Assembly: GCF_918741285.1 (NCBI RefSeq)
Contig: NZ_CAKKNC010000024.1
Coordinates: forward strand, 1 to 52,910
Direction: 5' to 3'
DNA from: Sphingobium sp. CECT 9361
Lineage (GTDB): Bacteria; Pseudomonadota; Alphaproteobacteria; Sphingomonadales; Sphingomonadaceae
Length of the DNA stretch: 52,910 bases
The notes beneath the pieces were generated by a model, which was not told the DNA's origin, searched no databases, and saw only the letters and a program-made list of their open reading frames with translations. The position numbers were made by a program, and so were the translations under genes. Shown here piece by piece: positions 1-6,397 of this stretch. The number at the start of each line of letters is the position of its first letter. The first letter of the stretch is position 1.

Positions 1-8
1 GCTTTGAA

Positions 9-117
9 ATAATGTGAAGGAACGTGGGCAGGAAACCCCAGAACTCAGCCAATCTGGCCGCCTTCCTTCACATTATCGACACCTCGCGATTACTGGGTTT
101 ATGCTCACCTCGCCATA
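9..117. mobile_element. IS-like end at the left junction
   Basis: A perfect 14-bp inverted repeat, ATAATGTGAAGGAA at 9-22 and its complement at 63-76, lies just outside the point where the ArdC reading frame stops looking like its family. The stretch 90-117 (TTACTGGG...GCTCACCTCGCCATA) closely resembles 52818-52845 at the other end of the window. I infer an insertion-sequence end whose body lies outside the window. The multiple short terminal repeats suggest an IS21-like element, but no transposase is visible, so the family is uncertain. Confidence 0.45.
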
Positions 118-991
118 ACTCCAGCCATGCGCCGATATAATCAGCATGGCGCACCGTTGGCGTGACGCCGAGCGCGGCGCAGAGGAAGGCCGAGCCCATT
201 TCGGCGACCAGTTCTTCGCGGGCATAATCCTTGCTGCCGTAGCTGTTCGTGAGGTCGCGTCCCAAGCGCTTGGCATGGCCGGTCGCGTGGGTGAGTTCAT
301 GCAGGCAAGTCCGGTAATAATTGACCTGATCGAAAAAGGCGGGCTGCGGGGGCACCTGAACGAAATCGCGCGAGGGCACGTAGAAGGCGCGGTCACCGCC
401 GACATGAAAATCGACGCCGGATGCGGCGATAACATCCTCGGCGACGGGCACGATCTCGCGTTCGGGCAGCGGCGCGGGATCGGCGGCCAATCCTTCGCGC
501 AATCCTTCGCACTGGGCGACATTGAAGACCGTGAAGCGCTTGAGGAACGGAATGGATTTGATCTCGGACGGTGCATTTCCGCTCGGCGGCGCGGCGTTGC
601 CCCCAAGCCCCGCCCCTTGCGCCTCCTTGGGAATGAACCGGTCGGCATAGACGACCGTCTGCCCATGCTCGCCTTTGCGGACGCAACCGCCTGCTGCCAG
701 AGCCTGCCGGAAGGTGAGCCAGCTTTGCGAGGGCCAGCCGTGCTCAATGACCGCCCCCCACAATATGAGGACATTGATGCCCGAATAGGCGCGCGCCGTC
801 AGCGCATTACGCGGCAGGCCGGGCCCGGTCGCACCGTCCTTGCCCCAAGGCTGGACCCACGGCAGTCGCCCGGCTTCCTGTTCTCCGATGATGCGGGCCG
901 TCACCGCGTCATAGAGGTTGGCCCGATTGTTCTCCTGACGATCTTCGCCACCAGCCTTTCCACGGGCACTACGCTTACGAGGTTCACGCAT
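68..991 (-). CDS. ArdC-like antirestriction protein, C-terminus replaced
   Basis: This 307-residue protein has the N-terminal ssDNA-binding domain of ArdC (NLYDAVTARIIGEQEAGRLP, then WVQPW) and a C-terminal zincin domain with the metal motif HELTHATGH. ArdC proteins of conjugative plasmids bind ssDNA and protect incoming DNA from restriction. The start is the ATG at 991 because AGGAG lies just upstream and the family N-terminus begins there; the longer open frame upstream is GC-rich noise. After HADYIGAWLE the sequence changes to WRGEHKPSNREVSIM, unlike the usual continuation with a long helix. That point coincides with the IS-like junction near 117, so the last 20 or so native residues are probably lost. 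The zinc-binding core is intact. The neighbourhood (DUF2285, XRE regulator, TraG at the far end) fits a plasmid or ICE backbone. Confidence 0.85.
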   Translation of the reverse strand: MREPRKRSARGKAGGEDRQENNRANLYDAVTARIIGEQEAGRLPWVQPWGKDGATGPGLPRNALTARAYSGINVLILWGAVIEHGWPSQSWLTFRQALAAGGCVRKGEHGQTVVYADRFIPKEAQGAGLGGNAAPPSGNAPSEIKSIPFLKRFTVFNVAQCEGLREGLAADPAPLPEREIVPVAEDVIAASGVDFHVGGDRAFYVPSRDFVQVPPQPAFFDQVNYYRTCLHELTHATGHAKRLGRDLTNSYGSKDYAREELVAEMGSAFLCAALGVTPTVRHADYIGAWLELWRGEHKPSNREVSIM

Positions 992-1031
992 GGTCTGTCT
1001 CCTGCGCCACCCTAAAAAAAGCATAAGGCCT

Positions 1032-1293
1032 CCCCGCAGAGGCGGGGGTGGGCGGCACGAGCGACCAAGAGGCCCGGCTCCAGCGGCCAGGGGCACCTCC
1101 CGGGGTCCCCATCGCACGGCGATGGGGTGGACCAGAGGGCGAAACGCAGTGGCGCACCCCAAGCGCAGCGCCGGGGTTGCCCCGGGCCGCGACGGGCCTA
1201 GCCGGGCGCGCCGCCTGCACCCGCCGAACGGGAAAGGCCTCGATAAAACGCCGCCGCCGCCAGCGGCGACCATTGGCCGGTCGCAGACCGGCC
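1032..1293. repeat. Cluster of GC-rich hairpins upstream of ardC
   Basis: Three perfect stem-loops lie in this gene-free stretch: CCCCGC/GCGGGG at 1032-1047, CCCCATCG/CGATGGGG at 1107-1127 and GGCCGGTC/GACCGGCC at 1275-1293. No convincing gene is present between 992 and 1595; open frames here are GC-driven. The hairpins could be terminators, an origin-proximal structure or ardC regulatory sites. Nothing in the sequence decides between these. Confidence 0.5.
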
Positions 1294-1465
1294 CCTGCCA
1301 GGGATCGAAGCCGTATGGCCGAACGCGGAGCGGCTAGGCGGCCCCGCCGCAAGAGCGCGGTTGTGCGCCAGCGCAAGGCAGCAGTGATGAAAAAGGCCGT
1401 CCTTAAGACCGCTCAAGGCCAGCGTTCAGACCCGCAAACCCGCCACGGTTTATAGTGCAAATATA

Positions 1466-1480
1466 TGCGGAATATCCGCA
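1466..1480. promoter_or_regulatory. Inverted repeat TGCGGA-N3-TCCGCA
   Basis: A 6-bp inverted repeat around an AT centre lies in a locally AT-rich stretch (TTTATAGTGCAAATATA) about 115 bp upstream of the DUF2285 gene. It looks like a small operator within a promoter region. The nearby XRE regulator is a possible ligand, which is inference only. Confidence 0.35.
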
Positions 1481-1595
1481 AGATTTCCCCCAGAGGGCCA
1501 TAATCAAAGGATTTTTGGGCCTCAAGATGCGCTTTATGCACGCTTGGCGGCGCAATCATGCTCGCATGTCCTCTCTGGTTTTCAGGGGGAGACAG

Positions 1596-2388
1596 ATGAT
1601 GCCGATCAAGAGCCCTGTGATGCGCCCGCCGCACCTTATTTCACGCGGGACCGCGAACCCACGCGATCTGGATGAACCGGCGAGCATCGCATGGGAGGTC
1701 GTACGCCGCCGACAAGACTACCCCGCCCAGACAGGTCACCGTACGATTCTCCGCACGGCGCCGCGCGTCCTCCTGATCGAAGCCCCGCCACCCGCAGTCG
1801 ACATCGGGCTGCTTTTTCGCCGAAGATCCGGCACGTCCTGCGCATGCGGCATCGATTTTCTGGGATGCCCGCATCGATGGCAGCGTCATCCCGGTCGCGG
1901 CAACGACGTGCGATCCCTTCGCAGCGCACGCATTCGATCTCATGACCCTGGCTTGGCCCGCCCGAATCCTGCGCAGCGGCGCGCGCGAGGAGGTCTCAAT
2001 AGAGACGCCGGATGGCCGCTTCCGCCTCAGCGTCCAAGAAGGATCGGTGCTGAAAGGCGCTGTACACCTCACCTATGTCCTCGACGGGAACCGGCTGGGC
2101 GACCGGCTGAAGGCACTCCAGCGCTGGCACTACCTTGTTCAGACCGGAAAAGCGTTACCACCCAAGATACCGCCCTCTGGGCGCACGGCACGATGGCCGC
2201 TGCTTATCGCCACGCTCGACGCACTTGCCGACCCATGCTCGTTGCGGGAAATAGCGACCCGACTGTTCGGGGGCACGATCGTGGCGCGCGACTGGAACGC
2301 AGGATCGGACTATCTCAAGCTGCGGACCCGTCGGCTGGTGACGCAGGCCAGGGCGCTGGCCATGGGCGGCTATCGCAGTTTGTTATAA
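1596..2388 (+). pseudogene. DUF6499/DUF2285 protein split by a frameshift
   Basis: The start ATG at 1596 (or 1599) follows GGGGGAGACAG. The first frame encodes a piece with the DUF6499-like signature AWEVVRRRQDYPAQ. The rest, from about AEDPARPAHAASIFWD through MTLAWPARILR to the end at 2388, is in another frame and matches DUF2285, with the hallmark WPLLIATLDALAD and the C-terminal helix SDYLKLRTRRLV. The two frames join if one T is removed from the TTTTT run at 1813-1817, giving GLLFAEDPARPA. The intact family is roughly 250 residues, which fits the combined length. DUF2285 proteins are common accessory regulators in sphingomonad plasmids and ICEs. Either this gene is inactivated, or the run is a slippage site or a sequencing error. 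Confidence 0.7.
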
Positions 2389-2402
2389 GCCCATCGACCC
2401 GC

Positions 2403-2909
2403 TCATGCTTTCTTGCGGTGGAAGCCGCGCAAGCTGAGCGCACCCAGGCCAATACGGCCGACGCGCCCGTCGAGCCATTTGCTAAGGAATGCTTCATTGT
2501 CATCAAGGCGAGCACCCAGGTCGGTAAACAGGCGCTGCAGGGCGGCAATGACATTGGGCGGTTCGAGGAAACTGATATCGCTGCCGCGTTCGTCGGCAAA
2601 TTCCTGCAGCGTCATGATCATGATCATGACGAGCTTGGTATCGGCGCAATGGACCGCAAACTCGCTCGAACCGAACGGTCCTACCAGGGCAAGCGCGAAG
2701 GGATCGCAGTCGGTGGCTTCAGCAAAGGCGACGATGCGCGAGAAGGTGATGCGCCCACCCCCTGCTTCGAACAGTTCATAGCTGCGCTGGGCCATATTCA
2801 TGCGGCGTGCGACCTCGCTGGTCTTGAGGCCGCGGTGACGGCGGATAGCGCGCAACGCGCGCGAGAGGCAGGGATTGCTTTCCGAGAGATCCAGCGACGA
2901 GAATGCCAC
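2403..2909 (-). CDS. XRE-family helix-turn-helix regulator
   Basis: A 168-residue protein with an N-terminal HTH_XRE domain at about residues 16-75. It reads LSRALRAIRRHRGLKTSEVARR, then MNMAQRSYELFEAGGGRITF and IVAFAEATDCDPFALAL. The rest is an uncharacterised helical region. I chose the GTG at 2909 as start because GGAGG lies five bases upstream; a TTG at 2921 would overlap that site. It is convergent with the DUF2285 gene, 14 bp apart. Regulators like this often control conjugation or stress genes in ICEs; its target here is unknown. Confidence 0.75.
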   Translation of the reverse strand: MAFSSLDLSESNPCLSRALRAIRRHRGLKTSEVARRMNMAQRSYELFEAGGGRITFSRIVAFAEATDCDPFALALVGPFGSSEFAVHCADTKLVMIMIMTLQEFADERGSDISFLEPPNVIAALQRLFTDLGARLDDNEAFLSKWLDGRVGRIGLGALSLRGFHRKKA

Positions 2910-3176
2910 GCCTACCTCCAACCTGCACGACCGGCACCATGCCAGTCGCTCCTATTTCGGGAGGCCGATCCTGTCGCGCGTACAGGATAGAGCTATTTGC
3001 CCCCTGGCGATGCGCGCTCCTTCTGCGGACTGTCCGCCGTCTTATTGCAGAGTATCAGCAGCTTGATTGCTGATTGCAACCTTTGCTGTTGCGCAACATG
3101 CCTGCACATGCCGCGAACACCCGGATTTCCTTGCCGATCGCGATGGCGTGACGAAGCGTGATGCCAAGGAGACGCA

Positions 3177-3764
3177 ATGATGGAGCACAAGTCACGGATA
3201 TCCTACCAGGAGGTCTACGCGCATGTCCTGCAGCGACTCGCTCAAGGGCACTATCGTCCGACACACCGTATCGGTATCGTCAGCCTTGCTAAATCGCTTG
3301 GCGTCAGCACGACGCCAATACGTGAAGCGCTGCGGCAACTGGCTGGGCGCGATATCGTCGTGGAGCGACATCGCGAAGGCTTCTATCTCGTTCCGCTCAG
3401 TGCCCGCACGATCGCAGGTCTCTATTTGGCACACGGACATTGGATGGAGCGACTGCTGTCTGGGCCGCTGTCGCCCGGCCGGGTCGGTAGATCGAGGGGC
3501 GATGTATGGCGCCTGTTCGACATCGCGGCATCGCGCTCGAATGACGCAGCGCTGATCATGGTGCGCCGCTACATCGATGACCGCCTTCTGGTGTTGCGCC
3601 GGCACGAGCCGCTCGTGATGCTGGACCGCGCAGCCCGCGGATCGGCCTTGGCAAAGGCTCTGGCGTTGCGCGACCTCGATCATGCGCGCGCGCTCAGCCA
3701 GGCGTTCCATGCGCAATGCGCAAGCCGAGCGGACCGCCTCGCCCACGCACTCGAAGCTCTCTGA
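3177..3764 (+). CDS. GntR-family regulator next to the lasso cluster
   Basis: A 195-residue protein with a winged-helix GntR DNA-binding domain (residues about 8-75), seen in YAHVLQRLAQGHY and LAKSLGVSTTPIREALRQLA. A helical C-terminal domain of FCD-like size follows. The start ATG at 3177 is preceded by AAGGAGACGCA. It lies about 100 bp upstream of the lasso precursor on the same strand. A perfect 14-bp palindrome sits in that gap, so it is a candidate regulator of the peptide biosynthetic operon. FCD-type GntR proteins sense small organic acids; the ligand here cannot be read from sequence. Confidence 0.8.
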   Translation: MMEHKSRISYQEVYAHVLQRLAQGHYRPTHRIGIVSLAKSLGVSTTPIREALRQLAGRDIVVERHREGFYLVPLSARTIAGLYLAHGHWMERLLSGPLSPGRVGRSRGDVWRLFDIAASRSNDAALIMVRRYIDDRLLVLRRHEPLVMLDRAARGSALAKALALRDLDHARALSQAFHAQCASRADRLAHALEAL

Positions 3765-3772
3765 ACAAGCCA

Positions 3773-3786
3773 CCAAATATATTTGG
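3773..3786. promoter_or_regulatory. 14-bp perfect palindrome CCAAATATATTTGG
   Basis: This perfect palindrome is AT-rich in GC-rich surroundings. It lies 9 bp after the GntR gene and 75 bp before the lasso precursor. It is positioned as an operator for the lasso promoter, perhaps for the adjacent GntR regulator. A weak -35-like TTGGAA overlaps its right end at 3784, with only a poor -10 (CGATAT) downstream, so the promoter itself is not defined. Confidence 0.5.
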
Positions 3787-3861
3787 AAAATAAGGCAAAT
3801 ATGATTTCGATATCGACCCCCACCTGCCGCCTAATAAGCCTGCCGCAAATCCGCGGCTGCA

Positions 3862-4023
3862 ATGGAGGTTGACATTCACAACAAGACTCAATGCGACACC
3901 TTGGCTGGCCGTCCTGCCAGCCGGGCCATTCCACTCGGCGCAGCGCGCCATCTCACCCGGGCGTCATTCTCGGGGATTCGCGCTGAGCTCGTCAGCAATC
4001 GCCAGTATACGCTGGGCGCCTGA
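3862..4023 (+). CDS. Lasso peptide precursor (A gene)
   Basis: A 53-residue peptide with a predicted 33-residue leader and a 20-residue core. The leader ends LGAARHLTR, matching the LGxAxxxTR pattern before the core in proteobacterial lasso precursors such as astexin-1, with Thr at position -2. The predicted core is ASFSGIRAELVSNRQYTLGA. Ala1 would close a nine-residue macrolactam ring onto Glu9, leaving an 11-residue tail. Ala1 and Ser1 cores with Glu9 are known in the caulonodin IV-VII group. An in-frame stop at 3835 and the lack of other start codons make ATG 3862 the only ordinary start, although the ribosome site before it is weak. The leader peptidase and cyclase genes follow on the same strand. 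An alternative Ser1-Glu8 ring is possible but would misplace the leader Thr. Confidence 0.85.
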   Translation: MEVDIHNKTQCDTLAGRPASRAIPLGAARHLTRASFSGIRAELVSNRQYTLGA

Positions 4024-4032
4024 CCATCGGGG

Positions 4033-4060
4033 CGGCGCCGGCTGACCTTCGTCGGCGCCG
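4033..4060 (+). terminator. Hairpin between lasso A and B genes
   Basis: Two CGGCGCCG arms at 4033-4040 and 4053-4060 form a strong 8-bp stem with a 12-base loop, 9 bp after the precursor stop and 21 bp before the B gene. There is no T tract. It probably attenuates or processes the transcript so that the precursor is made in excess over the enzymes. That role is inferred from its position. Confidence 0.5.
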
Positions 4061-4081
4061 TTCGCAGCCAGAGGTGCTCCT

Positions 4082-4645
4082 ATGCTCCCGCGCGATCTCT
4101 TCGTTTCGCCAAGCGTGCGCTGCGGTGACGGCACCGTGATGCTCGATTTCGAGACCGACACCTATTTCTGCCGGTACGACGCGCAGCCGAGCCGAGAGGC
4201 GGACACCAATAGAATACCGGCTGAGCCGATCTGGTGCGAGCCTCCTGACGTGGATGCCCGGCTCGCGCCGAGCGACGTCTGGCTTTTCCTGCGTGCCTAT
4301 GCTGCGGCGTTGACGACATTTCCCGGTCGTTCGGTGCGCCGTCTCCTCATCGAAGCGGTCGAACTCGAGCGGGTCAGCTACGTCGACGCGCCTTCGCCGG
4401 TCGCGCTCGCCGCTCGTTTCGAACGGCTTTCGCTCTATTTGCCGTTTCGCCCGTCCTGCCTGCTCAGGGCCGTTGCACTGCTGCACTATCTTGCCCTGCA
4501 GGGCCATGATGCAGACTGGGTGATTGGCGTCCAGCTGTTTCCGTTCCGGGCCCATTGCTGGCTCGCGCGCGACAATATGCTGCTTGCCGAGCGTGCGCAC
4601 CTGATCGAGGACTATGTGCCTATATACCGGCTGCGGCAGGTTTAG
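4082..4645 (+). CDS. Lasso leader peptidase (B protein, transglutaminase-like)
   Basis: A 187-residue McjB-type protein that cleaves the leader from the lasso precursor. The N-terminal 80 residues (MLPRDLFVSP, then VMLDFETDTYFCRY) fit the leader-binding RRE domain. The C-terminal half is the transglutaminase-like protease with candidate triad Cys126 (RPSCLLRAVALLHYL), His158 (FRAHCW) and Asp177 (LIEDYVPIYRL). The length is close to McjB (208 residues), so RRE and protease are fused in one chain as in proteobacterial clusters and unlike the split actinobacterial type. AGAGGTG lies before ATG 4082. The cyclase gene starts 3 bp after this stop. Confidence 0.9.
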   Translation: MLPRDLFVSPSVRCGDGTVMLDFETDTYFCRYDAQPSREADTNRIPAEPIWCEPPDVDARLAPSDVWLFLRAYAAALTTFPGRSVRRLLIEAVELERVSYVDAPSPVALAARFERLSLYLPFRPSCLLRAVALLHYLALQGHDADWVIGVQLFPFRAHCWLARDNMLLAERAHLIEDYVPIYRLRQV

Positions 4646-4648
4646 GCA

Positions 4649-6397
4649 GTGCGCGGCTACCTTGTCCTGCAGTGGGCACCAGGCAATAATGACGCAGACA
4701 CTGCGGTGCATCGGATCAAAGCGCTGATCGGGCGAGACGGTGGTGACATCCGTGTCGACGCACCGGGTGTCCTGATCGCAGGCGCACGAGACAGAGTGCG
4801 TCCCATCGGCTCGGGCACTTATGTTGTCGGCGACCTCTTTGCAGGTGCCGCGCGCCCTGCCACCCCGCCCCGCCTCGACACAACCGACGTGGCAGGCTTT
4901 CGCGCCTATTGCCAGACCCTGCTGTCGCAATGCTGGGGCAGCTATGTCGCTATGCGGCATGCCCCGGACGAGGATGCGCCGCTGTGCGTTCTTCCCGAAC
5001 CCATGGGCATGCGCGATTGTACGAGCTGGGTGCATGAGGGTGTCCGCTTCGTGACATGCGATCCGGACAGATGGATCCTTAAGTTCCCCCCGTGCGATCT
5101 GGCCATCGATCGTGACGCCGTGGCGCATCTGCTGGCCTACACGACCGGGATTGCAGAGGCGCAGCCCCTTGTCGGCCTGGAGCTGCTCGACCCTGGGGCG
5201 CTCACCACGTTCCGGCCCAAAGGCCACGACAGCGAACGCCTGTGGACACCGCGCGATTTTTGCCAAAGCCATGGGCAAGCAAGCGAACCGGCCGCGCTGG
5301 CGTTGCGCGTCGATGCCTGCCTTGCCGCCTGGGCCACTATTGGCGACAAGGCGTTGCTCGAGCTATCGGGCGGTCTCGATTCCGCGATCGTAGCTTCCAG
5401 CGCGACCCGGGCCGGCATCCCGATTGCCCAAGCGGTGACCTTTTTCGGCGATACGCTGAGCGGGGACGAGCGCCGCTTCAGCCGGGCCATCGCTGCGCAT
5501 CTGGGAATCGAAACACAGGAAATCGGCCTGATCGCCCGTGCGCTCGAGACGGTAATGCCGTCCCAGTCCGCAACCGGCATAAGACCGGGGATCGGCGCCA
5601 CAAGCCTGTTCCACGATGACCGGCTGGCACAGGTCGGCGACGCGCTGGGCACTGACATGCTCCTAACCGGACAAGGGGGCGACGCGCTTTTCTTCCAGCA
5701 TCCCACGCCCGCAGTCGCGTCCGATCCATGGCCGCGTGCCAAACACAAGAGCAGAGCCAGCCTGGAGGCGCTCGCCCGCTGGTCGCAAAGCTCGATCTGG
5801 TCGATTGCCGTGCACGCATGGCTGCCAGGATGGACGCGCAGGCAGGCAGAGGCAAAGCCCTGCTCCTTCACACGCTTTGAAGGTCCGCCCCGTCCCCTGC
5901 GCTGGACGGGCCCGCTCGAAGGGCTCCCTCCTGCCAAAGCCATGCAGGTGCTGGCGATAGCAGGCGATCGCAGCGCCTTTGGACCCAGTCAATGCAACCA
6001 GTCCATGCGCGTCATCCACCCCCTGCTCTCGCAGCCGCTGGTCGAATATGCATTGGGCCAATCGGTCATGACGCTGACCGATGGCAGGCGCGACCGGGCG
6101 CTGGCGCGCGCGGCCTTTGCGCATCGCCTCCCTGCAGCGATCATCGATCGGCGGGGCAAAGGCGCGCTCAGCGGTTTTTTCGGCCGGGTGCTGGCAAGGC
6201 GTACAAAATTGCTGCGCAGCGAACTGCTCGACGGTGCGCTTGCGCAAGCCGATCTGCTGAACCGGGCCGCGCTCGAGCAAGCCCTAGACCCTGAATTTCT
6301 GATGCAGGAAGACTGCTATGGTCCCATCCTCAATCTGCTGATCGTCGAGGGATGGATGCGGACCTGGCAGGACAGGCTGCGTCACGGCCCGGCATGA
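4649..6397 (+). CDS. Lasso cyclase (C protein, asparagine-synthase-like)
   Basis: A 582-residue homologue of asparagine synthetase B. It would adenylate the ring-forming acidic side chain of the core and let the free N-terminus attack to close the macrolactam. The ATP-pyrophosphatase motif SGGLDS is at residues 240-245, inside LLELSGGLDSAIVASSATRA, and a second conserved stretch reads LLTGQGGDALFFQHP. The N-terminal domain resembles the glutaminase domain but does not begin with the catalytic Cys, as in other lasso cyclases. The start is a GTG 3 bp after the B gene stop, so translation is probably coupled. The 3' end overlaps the convergent isopeptidase gene by 16 bp. No export ABC transporter follows, as is usual in clusters that carry an isopeptidase. 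Confidence 0.92.
   Translation: MRGYLVLQWAPGNNDADTAVHRIKALIGRDGGDIRVDAPGVLIAGARDRVRPIGSGTYVVGDLFAGAARPATPPRLDTTDVAGFRAYCQTLLSQCWGSYVAMRHAPDEDAPLCVLPEPMGMRDCTSWVHEGVRFVTCDPDRWILKFPPCDLAIDRDAVAHLLAYTTGIAEAQPLVGLELLDPGALTTFRPKGHDSERLWTPRDFCQSHGQASEPAALALRVDACLAAWATIGDKALLELSGGLDSAIVASSATRAGIPIAQAVTFFGDTLSGDERRFSRAIAAHLGIETQEIGLIARALETVMPSQSATGIRPGIGATSLFHDDRLAQVGDALGTDMLLTGQGGDALFFQHPTPAVASDPWPRAKHKSRASLEALARWSQSSIWSIAVHAWLPGWTRRQAEAKPCSFTRFEGPPRPLRWTGPLEGLPPAKAMQVLAIAGDRSAFGPSQCNQSMRVIHPLLSQPLVEYALGQSVMTLTDGRRDRALARAAFAHRLPAAIIDRRGKGALSGFFGRVLARRTKLLRSELLDGALAQADLLNRAALEQALDPEFLMQEDCYGPILNLLIVEGWMRTWQDRLRHGPA

Noticed and set aside
1455..2990. A single 511-codon open frame on the plus strand.
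   Set aside because: Only its first part carries DUF6499-like sequence. After the T run the DUF2285 sequence is in another frame, and the end is antisense to the XRE gene.
3801..3872. A 23-codon frame just before and overlapping the lasso precursor start, a possible leader peptide or second precursor.
   Set aside because: It has no ribosome site, no leader Thr motif and no acidic residue at ring position 7-9, so it is not a lasso precursor.
4649..6397. Reading the cyclase as a housekeeping asparagine synthetase.
   Set aside because: It lacks the N-terminal catalytic Cys and sits 3 bp after a McjB-type gene behind a lasso precursor.
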